A stretch of 59,681 nucleotides of DNA from a virus: positions 1-59,681 of the IMG/VR virus record IMGVR_UViG_3300040816_000388; one strand, given 5' to 3'. Shown here in pieces: positions 8,497 through 15,082 of the stretch. The notes under the pieces were generated by a model. That model ran no database searches. It was not told the DNA's origin and worked only from the letters and a program-made list of their open reading frames with translations. A program made the translations under genes and the position numbers. Numbering within the stretch: the first letter of the stretch is position 1; every line of letters begins with the position of its first letter.

Positions 8497-9117
8497 TTAT
8501 TCTCCATGTTCCATTCTAATTAAGGAACTGTTTACATACTCGGCACCTAATATAAATCTGTAACCGTCTATTCCATGTGTAAAGTCTGTGCCATGATATG
8601 ATTTATCAGTTGCTTCAAAACACATAGCATTTCCAGGAACATATTCTATTTCTTTTACAAAACTGCTATAGTCTGCTTCTTTAGTGTATAGTTTTGTACC
8701 CCAATCTTTGTATTCTCTGTCATTGAGACCTAAGTACACTAATAATTTTAATTTTCCTGCTCCATATTTACTTAGTTTTTGCCAGTCATCATTGTGTGGT
8801 CTTAATGGTTTATCTGGATTATCATATGTAAGGTTACAATTAAATACCCAATCAAATTTTTCATCTAATAAATCAAAGTAGTCTGCAACTTCATTTAATT
8901 GGGTTGTAATTTTTTTATTTAAATCAGGAGTAAATTCTATATCTACACCCGAGTTGTTTTGATATTCTCCATGTTCAAAGAACATACTCTTATCGTTAAA
9001 TTTATCTATATTTAATTTATTTTTACATCTATAATATAGTAAATGTGTTTCTTCTTCAGTGAGAAATTCTTCTAAAACAATATGTTTATAAGGATTATTG
9101 TATTCAATTATCTTCAC
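8497..9117 (-). CDS. 2OG-Fe(II) oxygenase (prolyl-4-hydroxylase-like)
   Basis: 206 aa. Iron ligands appear as H108-x-D110 (LRPHNDD) and H175 (SYHGTDF), with R187 (GYRFILG) as the 2-oxoglutarate arginine. The PGNAMCFEATDKSYHG stretch is the usual turn before the distal His in phage prolyl-hydroxylase-like enzymes. No extra domains. It overlaps the GH6 gene upstream by 14 nt and abuts the next oxygenase, so the three oxygenases are expected to be made in similar amounts. Substrate unknown. Confidence 0.78.
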   Translation of the reverse strand: MKIIEYNNPYKHIVLEEFLTEEETHLLYYRCKNKLNIDKFNDKSMFFEHGEYQNNSGVDIEFTPDLNKKITTQLNEVADYFDLLDEKFDWVFNCNLTYDNPDKPLRPHNDDWQKLSKYGAGKLKLLVYLGLNDREYKDWGTKLYTKEADYSSFVKEIEYVPGNAMCFEATDKSYHGTDFTHGIDGYRFILGAEYVNSSLIRMEHGE

Positions 9118-9955
9118 TGTTTCTCACTAATTGCTCTGCCATTTCTCCCCAAAATCTTCCTGCCCGAGGACCTTTGTTGGCTTTACCATCGCTTTCGCCT
9201 GGTATCTTAATCCATAAAAAAGCATCACATTGTTTCTCACCTGTATTACATGTTGGTGGTTCTCCTAATGCTCTTCCTGGAGGGTTACACCATTCGTTTC
9301 CATGTGGTCCATTACCATTACGACTAGTGTCTATTACAAAGTGGTCTTGAGGTCTGTGTTCACATACTTTTAAACCCCAATTCATACTTTCTTTTGTACT
9401 ACGATAATTGCTAACATTTACTGCAAAGCCTCTAACTTTATCGTTACATACACTATTTAACAATTTAGCGGCATCTTTAGGACTTAACCAATTACTATGT
9501 CCTATATCGACATAAACATGGGCTCTACAACTGCGTGTAAGCAATTCTAAGCCTTCTTTCATGAGGTCCATGCGCCAAAGTGCATCTTCTTCTTGCATCA
9601 TTGTAGTATGTGGGAGACTATCCGGTTCGTAAATCACAATAGGGGACTTATCTTTTATACCATTAGCAAAACTTTCTATAAAGTACAAATAACTATCTCT
9701 AGTTTTAGCACCACCTTTGCTGTATTGTCCTATATCTCTATTAGGCATATTATACAAAACTAATATTGGTAAGCCTGGATGTGTGCGTTTGAGTAATCTT
9801 TCTATGCTGTAATCTAGGTCACTTGTTTCTTTTCCGTTACGCTCTCCGTACCAGAATGAAACTGGATGTTCAAATATTTTACTTGCTAGTGGATATTGCT
9901 GTTTGTGATCTTTTACTCTATCAAAGTTATTGACCCAAAAAGGATAGTCCAACAT
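9104..9955 (-). CDS. Glycoside hydrolase family 6 (cellulase/cellobiohydrolase-like)
   Basis: 283 aa, close to a bare GH6 catalytic domain. Matches GH6 through the opening FWVNN, LPILVLYNMPNRDIGQYS (62-79), the catalytic-acid motif IYEPD (D112), FAVNVSNY (177-184), the signature FVIDTSRNGNGP (206-217), WCNPPGRALG (222-231) and KIPGESDG (250-257, candidate base D256). GH6 enzymes invert beta-1,4-glucan linkages. No signal peptide, carbohydrate-binding module or linker is seen, so the enzyme would act inside the cell, after lysis, or on the virion. It sits between peptide deformylase and three oxygenases in a late operon. Family assignment is firm; the natural substrate is not. Confidence 0.88.
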   Translation of the reverse strand: MLDYPFWVNNFDRVKDHKQQYPLASKIFEHPVSFWYGERNGKETSDLDYSIERLLKRTHPGLPILVLYNMPNRDIGQYSKGGAKTRDSYLYFIESFANGIKDKSPIVIYEPDSLPHTTMMQEEDALWRMDLMKEGLELLTRSCRAHVYVDIGHSNWLSPKDAAKLLNSVCNDKVRGFAVNVSNYRSTKESMNWGLKVCEHRPQDHFVIDTSRNGNGPHGNEWCNPPGRALGEPPTCNTGEKQCDAFLWIKIPGESDGKANKGPRAGRFWGEMAEQLVRNSEDN

Positions 9956-9956
9956 A

Positions 9957-10589
9957 TTATGCCTTCTTTAATTCTTTTTGTAGTCTTCTAATAGTTTTAT
10001 CTCGTTTCTTCATTGCTCGTTGTAATTTAAAATCACTAACATGTTGTATAAACAATTCGCCTTGTAAATGTTCAAACTCATGTTGGAAACATCTAGCATC
10101 AATACCATCCATCCAAGTTTGAACAACTGTTTCGCCATCTGACTTTGTGTATTCTACTTTTACTTTTTCAGGTCTTGTAATTTGTAAATAAATTAAAGGA
10201 AAACTTAGACAGCCTTCTTCATATAAATCATCACTGCCTGCTGTTTCTAGTATCTTAGGATTAAAGCAACCAATGTCACCAAGTATAGAGTGCTTCATGA
10301 CAAACAAGTTATAACTATTTCCTATTTGAGGACATGCTAAACCTATGCCAATTTTGTCATGCATTAGGTTGCACATTTCAATTTCCCTAGCATTCCAATC
10401 TGCGTCAACACTAAAAGGGTCAATGTTTGCTCTTCTTCTTAATGCTGGGTGATTAGGTTGTACAAGTTCACATTTCCAATTATCTGCAGATACACTTATA
10501 TCTGATGTAGATGCCATATTGGCAAAAGGATCGTATGCTCTAATAGTAGGAGTTGCTGAGACTACAGTTATATCAGGTTTTTTTGACAT
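9957..10589 (-). CDS. def: Peptide deformylase
   Basis: 210 aa. All three deformylase motifs are present: GIGLACPQ (family GxGLAAPQ), EEGCLSFP (family EGCLS, the Cys being a metal ligand) and HEFEHLQG (family HExxH, the other two ligands and catalytic Glu). The enzyme removes the N-formyl group from new proteins. Phage deformylases are known from marine cyanophages. The N-terminal ~40 residues (from the ATG at 10589) precede the core and might be shortened; an internal start is possible. Gene is flanked by the membrane protein gene (17-nt overlap) and GH6 (1-nt gap). Confidence 0.92.
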   Translation of the reverse strand: MSKKPDITVVSATPTIRAYDPFANMASTSDISVSADNWKCELVQPNHPALRRRANIDPFSVDADWNAREIEMCNLMHDKIGIGLACPQIGNSYNLFVMKHSILGDIGCFNPKILETAGSDDLYEEGCLSFPLIYLQITRPEKVKVEYTKSDGETVVQTWMDGIDARCFQHEFEHLQGELFIQHVSDFKLQRAMKKRDKTIRRLQKELKKA

Positions 10590-11046
10590 GTTTCTTTTTA
10601 AAATCTATTTTAATTACTTCTGCTCGATTTAAACGTTGAGCAATATCATATGCAACTACTACGGTTAAGCCACTTGCTAAAAATCTTAAATCAAACAATA
10701 ATGCTTCTAAACTAAATGGTGGGAACCATTGTCCGGTGTTTGCAAATATATGCCACACAAACCAACTAGCAAACAAAGATGTATACATACGATCTTTAAA
10801 AAATTCACTAATAAAAGGTGCTAATGCAATAGCGGTATATGTTGCTATCATACTGTTATGGAAACCTATAATAGCATCAGACACAAACATTACTGCTAGT
10901 GGTAATAAAAATGCAAAATTATTTTTTGTTAGGAATGGTGTTAAAACAGCAAGACCTAGCAAAGGTTCGCTATTGGCGGGAAGTGGTAAAAGTCTACTCA
11001 ATACTAATACTCCAAATATTAGTATTGCTGTTTTTAAATAATTCAT
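10573..11046 (-). CDS. Multi-spanning membrane protein (DUF6580/ECF S-component-like)
   Basis: 157 aa from the chosen start. Four to five hydrophobic helices cover most of the protein (ILIFGVLVLSRLLP, AFLLPLAVMFVSDAI, IATYTAIALAPFI, an aromatic stretch with WFVWHIFANTGQWFPP, and FLASGLTVVVAYDI). The pattern resembles small membrane proteins of the DUF6580 or ECF-transporter substrate-binding type; the ligand is unknown. An upstream extension in frame would run through the tRNA-Pro gene, so it is rejected. The ATG at 11046 is preferred because a GATAAATA late box ends 5 nt before it. First gene of the operon with deformylase, GH6 and the oxygenases. Confidence 0.75.
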   Translation of the reverse strand: MNYLKTAILIFGVLVLSRLLPLPANSEPLLGLAVLTPFLTKNNFAFLLPLAVMFVSDAIIGFHNSMIATYTAIALAPFISEFFKDRMYTSLFASWFVWHIFANTGQWFPPFSLEALLFDLRFLASGLTVVVAYDIAQRLNRAEVIKIDFKKKHVKKT

Positions 11047-11051
11047 ATCTA

Positions 11052-11059
11052 TATTTATC
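11052..11059 (-). promoter_or_regulatory. T4-type late promoter (GATAAATA), leaderless spacing
   Basis: On the minus strand GATAAATA is followed by 5 nt and the ATG at 11046. It drives the six-gene operon down to 7139. Confidence 0.7.
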
Positions 11060-11068
11060 ATTTGAATA

Positions 11069-11145
11069 TGGTCGGAGCAGTAGGATTTGAACCTACGACC
11101 CCCGCCTCCCAAAGGCGGTGCACTACCAGGCTGTGCTATGCTCCG
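11069..11145 (-). tRNA. tRNA-Pro (TGG)
   Basis: 77 nt with CCA encoded. Acceptor CGGAGCA/TGCTCCG pairs fully, the anticodon stem CGCCT..AGGCG closes a loop with TGG, and the T arm contains GGTTCAAATCC. The body resembles bacterial tRNA-Pro. Confidence 0.93.
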
Positions 11146-11148
11146 ATT

Positions 11149-11239
11149 TGGCGGAGAAGATGAGATTCGAACTCATGAAAGGCTACTAACCTTTGCTGGT
11201 TTTCAAGACCAGTGCATTCAACCACTCTGCCACTTCTCC
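11149..11239 (-). tRNA. tRNA-Ser (TGA)
   Basis: 91 nt with CCA encoded and the long variable arm of class II tRNAs. Acceptor GGAGAAG/CTTCTCC, anticodon loop CTTGAAA with TGA, T arm GAGTTCGAATCTC. Confidence 0.93.
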
Positions 11240-11241
11240 TT

Positions 11242-11508
11242 TTACTCTTTGTGTTGTGCTATTTTCTCCTTGAACAATGCAATAGCATGTTCCAAGCCAG
11301 CAATGGTTTTTTCTAACCGTTCAACATCTGCTGACCTAATGGTGTTACTACCTGGAACAAGATGGTATTCAATATTGCGTTCAACAATCTCTTCCCAAGT
11401 TTCTACACCTTCAAAGTTAGGTTCACATGCTTGACCTAAATACAATGCTCGTAAAATGCCTTCAGGCTCTACATCAGCATACAATTCAATTTCAAGTTCT
11501 GCTTTCAT
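11242..11508 (-). CDS. Hypothetical small protein, 88 aa (GC-richer cassette)
   Basis: No family recognised. Acidic protein with a predicted C-terminal helix (ERLEKTIAGLEHAIALFKEKI) of coiled-coil character. The ATG at 11508 overlaps the stop of the upstream gene (TGATG), which decides the start over the GTG one codon earlier. The stop lies only 2 nt before the tRNA-Ser gene. Last gene of a six-gene block whose GC content and codon use are visibly higher than the surrounding phage genes. Confidence 0.7.
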   Translation of the reverse strand: MKAELEIELYADVEPEGILRALYLGQACEPNFEGVETWEEIVERNIEYHLVPGSNTIRSADVERLEKTIAGLEHAIALFKEKIAQHKE

Positions 11509-11915
11509 CACTGCACCTCAACAAATAATCCGTCATGAATTTTGTACAATACAACATCACCGCTTGAGCGAATGTATGCTCTGCCACCATCAATCATGTT
11601 GTCACCGATCATTTTGCAGTCATGTCGATGAGCACTGTAATGTAGGTTACCTTTGCCATCCTGGATCATGGCAAACTCGGCTCCCTCAATAACGTCCGCA
11701 TTGGTAATCATCACACGATCCTGTGTGTCAATAAACATACCAAAATAGCGATTACCAAACTCAGGATGCGGAGTATCGCGATAGAAGATATCCATAGCCT
11801 GTGCTTCGCCACTTAATGCACTAGTGCAAACATATTTCACAGGTACGCCGTCCTTCTTGGAATAGTGTTCGACTACAGTATCTGTTTTAAAAATAGGTTT
11901 ATGTTTTATATTCAA
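11508..11915 (-). CDS. Hypothetical protein, 135 aa (GC-richer cassette)
   Basis: No family recognised. Mixed alpha/beta composition without membrane segments. The C-terminal half alternates short beta strands (VMITNADVI, GNLHYSAH, DVVLYKIHDGLFVEV) with Gly/Asp turns. Overlaps the upstream BPSL0761-like gene by 17 nt and the downstream gene by 1 nt, so the block behaves as one translationally coupled unit. Base composition matches the other genes between 11242 and 13123 rather than the phage genes around them. Confidence 0.7.
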   Translation of the reverse strand: MNIKHKPIFKTDTVVEHYSKKDGVPVKYVCTSALSGEAQAMDIFYRDTPHPEFGNRYFGMFIDTQDRVMITNADVIEGAEFAMIQDGKGNLHYSAHRHDCKMIGDNMIDGGRAYIRSSGDVVLYKIHDGLFVEVQ

Positions 11916-12087
11916 AACGTTCCTCCATTTCTTCCATATCGTATTGTGTAGGGTAGTGCTTCAGCAGTCTGCCTGCCTCTTGCCTCACTGCTCGTGGAAC
12001 CCTGGGAGTCTTTTTAGGATCCAATAGATCAATTAGAAACCGTTCAGTTCGCAACACAGCATTGGTTCTTTCAGTTGGTAGTGTCAT
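11899..12087 (-). CDS. BPSL0761-like family protein
   Basis: 62 aa. Begins MTLPTERTNAVLRTERFL and continues with DPKKTPRVPRAVRQEAGRLL and HYP, a pattern I recognise from the small BPSL0761 family found in proteobacterial genomes and phages. Function of that family is unknown to me. The ATG at 12087 is chosen because AAGGA lies 8 nt upstream and because it forms an exact ATGA overlap with the preceding gene; a TTG five codons earlier is less likely. Presence of this family supports transfer of the cassette from another phage or bacterium. Confidence 0.7.
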   Translation of the reverse strand: MTLPTERTNAVLRTERFLIDLLDPKKTPRVPRAVRQEAGRLLKHYPTQYDMEEMEERFEYKT

Positions 12088-12593
12088 AGATATTCCTTCC
12101 AACTTAGCTCGTCAATAAAGACCTTTAATGTTCTGTTATCATCTTGTAAAGCATAAAAGATTCCTTCTTCTTTGTTGAGATACTTTACATAAGTTCGTCC
12201 ATTATCGTCAATTACTTCAAAACGTGTGACACCTTTCATAGCCTGCAGGTCCTCGCCATCGTAAATAGCATTGTGCAGAGCCATGTAACCACAGTCCATG
12301 CCACGACCATACATGCTGAGATCAAACCCAAACACATCATACAGTGCATAACGGTAAGTGCCGCGATCCTGTAGATCTGCTTTGTGTATACGCTTACACA
12401 CAGCATAGAAGGCATCTTCACGCTCTTGTTCAGTTAGCCCGTTCCACCAATCGTCATTATCGGCTTCGTACTGCTTACGAGCTTTTTCCATTTCTTGGCT
12501 TAGTTCTGTTAGTGCATCTAGTGCCTCAGACTGTTTATTGCGAGGATCCATACCACCATCGCTCACAATATTTGTATACTTGTCATCGCTCAT
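12084..12593 (-). CDS. Hypothetical acidic protein, 170 aa (GC-richer cassette)
   Basis: No family recognised. Acidic, with a helical first half (ALTELSQEMEKARKQYEAD) and a conserved-looking GMDCGYMALHNAIYDGEDL segment near the middle. The end (NRTLKVFIDELSWKEYL) is beta-strand rich. The ATG at 12593 has GGAG 7 nt upstream and is preferred over the ATG at 12599. It overlaps the neighbouring gene upstream by 11 nt and the BPSL0761-like gene by 4 nt. Confidence 0.68.
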   Translation of the reverse strand: MSDDKYTNIVSDGGMDPRNKQSEALDALTELSQEMEKARKQYEADNDDWWNGLTEQEREDAFYAVCKRIHKADLQDRGTYRYALYDVFGFDLSMYGRGMDCGYMALHNAIYDGEDLQAMKGVTRFEVIDDNGRTYVKYLNKEEGIFYALQDDNRTLKVFIDELSWKEYL

Positions 12594-12939
12594 GGCCATG
12601 CTCCATTTGTAATACCATCCAATTAGTATCTTTAGGCATCAGAGTAATCTGACCTTCAAATACTTCATTCTCTTTGAGACTATTATACACTCCAGCGATT
12701 GCCATTGTCAAGCGATAACTTCCTTGATGACACCAATACACAGAACCAGAACTACCATAGAATCCATACAGATATGCCTGTTTCTCTACACCCGTGATAC
12801 CGCTGTTCATACGCCAACTGTCACCTGAAAGGTATCCTCCTGACCATCCGGCAAGCACTTTGTAGAATCCTTTATCATACTTGCCTTCTTTGATTTTCAG
12901 TATGACCCAGTTATCTGGAAAATAGTTTTGTTCACTCAT
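12583..12939 (-). CDS. Hypothetical protein, 118 aa (GC-richer cassette)
   Basis: No family recognised. Rich in Gly, Tyr, Trp and Ser in the middle (GGYLSGDSWRMNSG, YGFYGSSGSVYWCHQGSYRL), which suggests a small beta-sheet domain. The N-terminus NWVILKIKEG and the C-terminal TNWMVLQMEHGHER look like paired strands. No signal or membrane segment. It overlaps the AbrB/MazE-like gene upstream by 8 nt and is co-transcribed with it. Confidence 0.68.
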   Translation of the reverse strand: MSEQNYFPDNWVILKIKEGKYDKGFYKVLAGWSGGYLSGDSWRMNSGITGVEKQAYLYGFYGSSGSVYWCHQGSYRLTMAIAGVYNSLKENEVFEGQITLMPKDTNWMVLQMEHGHER

Positions 12940-13123
12940 TATTATCCTTCTTCTTCAAAGTGTAACCAGGATATTCTCCGGTTTCTTCACATATTAAGGT
13001 TTCTTCCCATTCGAGCTCGTCACCTTCTCTCCAACCCATCTCTGCTAACAGTTCATCAGGGATAGGTAAAATCAGATCTCCGGTATCTGGATCTTGTTCA
13101 ACTTTAACTGTGTACTTACTCAT
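12932..13123 (-). CDS. AbrB/MazE/SpoVT-like small protein
   Basis: 63 aa. The core DLILPIPDELLAEMGWREGD followed by ELEWEE matches the swapped-hairpin AbrB/MazE fold (strand, LP-x-LL-x-x-LG-x-x-x-GD, strand). Such proteins bind DNA as dimers, often as antitoxin or transition-state regulators, but phage versions are also found alone, and no partner toxin can be recognised next to it. The N-terminal DPDTGD and acidic C-terminal half make strong DNA binding uncertain. First gene of the cassette, starting just downstream of a tRNA gene. Confidence 0.75.
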   Translation of the reverse strand: MSKYTVKVEQDPDTGDLILPIPDELLAEMGWREGDELEWEETLICEETGEYPGYTLKKKDNNE

Positions 13124-13137
13124 TGCTTCTCCTTATT

Positions 13138-13214
13138 TGGTGGGCCCTGTAGGATTTGAACCTACGACCTGCCGATTATGAGTCGGATGCTCTAACCAAC
13201 TGAGCTAAGGGCCC
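13138..13214 (-). tRNA. tRNA with CAT anticodon, probably Ile2 (lysidine type)
   Basis: 77 nt with CCA. Acceptor GGGCCCT/AGGGCCC, anticodon loop with CAT, T arm GGTTCAAATCC. The 5' half (CCTTAGCTCAGTTGGTTAGAGCA, CCGACTCATAATCGG) is closer to bacterial tRNA-Ile(CAT) than to elongator Met, but Met cannot be excluded. No initiator features. Confidence 0.88.
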
Positions 13215-13259
13215 TGCATCTGCTCTCTGTTTTTACCCTGGGAGAGCCTTACCAGAATG

Positions 13260-13346
13260 TGGTGCCTTGAGCCGGAATCGAACCGGCACGACCTTTCAGT
13301 CGACAGATTTTAAGTCTGTTGTGTCTACCTATTCCACCACCAAGGC
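13260..13346 (-). tRNA. tRNA-Leu (TAA)
   Basis: 87 nt with CCA and a long variable arm. Acceptor GCCTTGG/TCAAGGC (one G-T pair), anticodon stem-loop CAGACTTAAAATCTG with TAA, T arm CCGGTTCGATTCCGG. Confidence 0.93.
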
Positions 13347-13350
13347 TAAT

Positions 13351-13427
13351 TGGCCTGCCCAGCAGGAGTCGAACCTGCAACCTACGGCTTAGAAGGCCGT
13401 TGCTCTATCCAGTTGAGCTATGAGCAG
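13351..13427 (-). tRNA. tRNA-Arg (TCT)
   Basis: 77 nt with CCA. Acceptor CTGCTCA/TGGGCAG, anticodon stem-loop CGGCCTTCTAAGCCG with TCT, T arm GCAGGTTCGACTCCTGC. Reads AGA/AGG, codons favoured in AT-rich phage genes and common in this window. Confidence 0.93.
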
Positions 13428-13445
13428 TTATTCTGTTCCTTTTTT

Positions 13446-13715
13446 TTAATTTGATTTTTCGTATGCCCAAAGAAGTTCGTCACCTTTGAGTACTTCACCA
13501 AAGTACACTTTAGTTCCATTTTCTAACGTTCTTTCTGTAAGTCCGCTATTAAATGAAATATCAGTTACGAATTTTCCATCGGCTGTGTCTTGTGGTCTAT
13601 CATCGTACCACATACTGTCTAATGAATGGACATGAAGGCCCTTAACAGTTTTTGCCCACTCTTCTGCTAAGAGTAGTGTTCGTTGTTTGTCAACTAAATC
13701 TTGATATTGTCCCAT
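13446..13715 (-). CDS. Hypothetical early protein, 89 aa
   Basis: No family recognised. A helical N-terminus (LVDKQRTLLLAEEWAKTV) is followed by a beta-strand region ending GTKVYFGEVLKGDELLWAY. It has its own sigma70-like promoter 28 nt upstream and a GAGAAG ribosome site, and lies between tRNA-Thr and tRNA-Arg, so the same transcript probably continues through three tRNAs and the GC-richer cassette. Base composition is like the rest of the phage, unlike that cassette. Confidence 0.7.
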   Translation of the reverse strand: MGQYQDLVDKQRTLLLAEEWAKTVKGLHVHSLDSMWYDDRPQDTADGKFVTDISFNSGLTERTLENGTKVYFGEVLKGDELLWAYEKSN

Positions 13716-13742
13716 AATCTCTACTTCTCAAGTTATGTGTAT

Positions 13743-13770
13743 ATTATAGCAAATAATAACTTAATGTCAA
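13743..13770 (-). promoter_or_regulatory. Sigma70-like early promoter
   Basis: On the minus strand TTGACA, 16-nt spacer, TATAAT: both hexamers are perfect. Located between tRNA-Thr and the 89-aa gene. Confidence 0.8.
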
Positions 13771-13782
13771 CCTTTTTAAGAA

Positions 13783-13858
13783 TGGAGCTCGTAGACCGAT
13801 TCGAACGGACGACCTACTGATTACAAATCAGTTGCTCTACCAACTGAGCTATACGAGC
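13783..13858 (-). tRNA. tRNA-Thr (TGT)
   Basis: 76 nt with CCA. Acceptor GCTCGTA/TACGAGC, anticodon stem-loop CTGATTTGTAATCAG with TGT, T arm GTCCGTTCGAATCGGTC with one G-T pair. Confidence 0.92.
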
Positions 13859-13979
13859 CTAAATTCTCTTTTATCAACTCTGGATCTGATTATAGACGTT
13901 GATCAGTTGTCTTGCAAATTATGTTCTAAGGTTTAACGTGCAGTAAACACCCGGGCACCCGGGAAAAGTTGCACAAAAC
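13859..13979 (-). other. Intergenic spacer between tRNA genes with a GC hairpin
   Basis: 121 nt without a gene. It holds two copies of CCCGGG at 13950-13955 and 13958-13963 separated by CA, able to form a 5-bp GC hairpin with a 4-nt loop (13950-13963). There is no T-run after the stem on the minus strand, so it is not a standard terminator. It may be a processing signal for the tRNA transcript; that is a guess. Confidence 0.4.
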
Positions 13980-14054
13980 TGGCACCCCGTAGGAGAGTCG
14001 AACTCCTGTTGCCGAGATGAAAACCCGGTGTCCTAACCACTAGACGAACGGGGC
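13980..14054 (-). tRNA. tRNA-Glu (TTC)
   Basis: 75 nt with CCA. Acceptor GCCCCGT/ACGGGGT (last pair G-T), D arm TCGTCTAGTGGTTAGGACA typical of tRNA-Glu, anticodon loop TTTTCAT with TTC, T arm AGGAGTTCGACTCTCCT. Confidence 0.92.
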
Positions 14055-14057
14055 AAA

Positions 14058-14279
14058 CTAATCTTGCTGAAGTTTATTGTAATTGAGTTGTATTAAATAC
14101 TCTTTAACATCATCAACTTCATGTAATTTCTTAAGTGCTTGAAAAGGAGTCATATCTCCATCTCTAGCGACTTTAGTTGCTAATAAGATAAGATCATGTC
14201 TACCTAGTTCAAGTTTATCACATAGTTTTTCAATGTCATATCCATCTAGATCGTCATATAACTTATCTTTACTGTTCAT
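14058..14279 (-). CDS. Hypothetical early protein, 73 aa, predicted leaderless mRNA
   Basis: No family recognised. Acidic, mostly helical protein (KLYDDLDGYDIEKLCDKLEL, DMTPFQALKKLHEV) with no membrane segment. The -10 element TATAAT of a sigma70-like promoter ends 5 nt before the ATG, so the transcript should begin at or next to the start codon; no other in-frame ATG and no ribosome site are present. The transcript would continue into tRNA-Glu and tRNA-Thr. Confidence 0.65.
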   Translation of the reverse strand: MNSKDKLYDDLDGYDIEKLCDKLELGRHDLILLATKVARDGDMTPFQALKKLHEVDDVKEYLIQLNYNKLQQD

Positions 14280-14284
14280 GTCTT

Positions 14285-14313
14285 ATTATAACACCATGTT
14301 TATATAAGGTCAA
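14285..14313 (-). promoter_or_regulatory. Sigma70-like early promoter with leaderless spacing
   Basis: Minus strand TTGACC, 17-nt spacer, TATAAT, then 5 nt to the ATG at 14279. The -35 overlaps the last codons of the upstream methyltransferase gene. Confidence 0.75.
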
Positions 14314-15082
14314 CCAAAAAGTCTGCATTATTATAAAATTTTTGCAAATCTTCTATTGTGTTGTCCACCTCATTTCTGTTTATTACCACAGTACGTTGAA
14401 CGTGATGCTGTGGAGGAAACTTCATTTTATGTTTTATATTTAGTTTATTTAGGTATGATGACAACCATTTAATATTATAAATGGTAACTAAAAAGTCAAC
14501 ACTTGCATCACTGTACATCTCATCTACTAATAAGTCGTGATCTACTAGATACATATAATCTGTAATGTTTGATTTTGATATTTCTTCGAATGTAACAGTT
14601 TTCTTACTAGGATTATCATATGCTCTCTTTTCGGTAAAAAACTTAACACCAGGAGTGTCTATTACTGTAAATGCAATTGAGCCGTTTGGTTTACATACTC
14701 TAAGTAATTCAATTAAATCAAATATCATTTGTTTAAATGTAGTGTGGCTGTATATACTATATCCACAAATTAAATCAAATGTTTCATCCTCAAACGGAAA
14801 GGGAGTTTCGTGTGTGCCGTTTTCATTGTAAGCATGATTAAATGCTTCGTGCTTTACCCAGTTAGCATCTGGATTATTCATTTTACCAAAGTCTAAACCT
14901 TCTTGATCGACATCTAAAGAAGTGTATTGCTGTGGTGAAATTAGTTGTAAGTCTAAAAGGTCTTCTAATAAGTTTCCTCTGTTACCACCTATATCTAATA
15001 TAGTAGCATTAGACCAATCCGGTCTACCATGCATCATATCAAAAAAATCGTATCTAGGTTGCCTAGGGAATATATTGCCCAT
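14300..15082 (-). CDS. SAM-dependent class I methyltransferase
   Basis: 260 aa. Motif I is ILDIGGNRGNLL (28-39), followed by SLDVDQEGL (acidic residue that holds the ribose), FDLICGYSIYSH near the middle (motif IV position) and RVCKPNGSIAFTVID. Built like the methyltransferase at 6409-7155 but not a close copy. No NPPY-type motif, so a DNA N-methylase is unlikely. It overlaps the GT2 gene upstream by 1 nt (TAATG) and belongs to the two-glycosyltransferase unit, so methylation of a sugar or glycan is a reasonable but unproven role. Confidence 0.82.
   Translation of the reverse strand: MGNIFPRQPRYDFFDMMHGRPDWSNATILDIGGNRGNLLEDLLDLQLISPQQYTSLDVDQEGLDFGKMNNPDANWVKHEAFNHAYNENGTHETPFPFEDETFDLICGYSIYSHTTFKQMIFDLIELLRVCKPNGSIAFTVIDTPGVKFFTEKRAYDNPSKKTVTFEEISKSNITDYMYLVDHDLLVDEMYSDASVDFLVTIYNIKWLSSYLNKLNIKHKMKFPPQHHVQRTVVINRNEVDNTIEDLQKFYNNADFLVDLI

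Noticed and set aside
11047-11112. N-terminal extension of the membrane protein gene
   Set aside because: The extra codons are the antisense/overlap of the tRNA-Pro gene and the late promoter; the ATG at 11046 fits better.
11087-11434. Plus-strand frame of 115 codons
   Set aside because: It runs through the two tRNA genes and opposite the 88-aa gene; no protein-like features.
12932-13123. Toxin-antitoxin pair
   Set aside because: The AbrB/MazE-like protein has no neighbour resembling MazF, PemK or another toxin.
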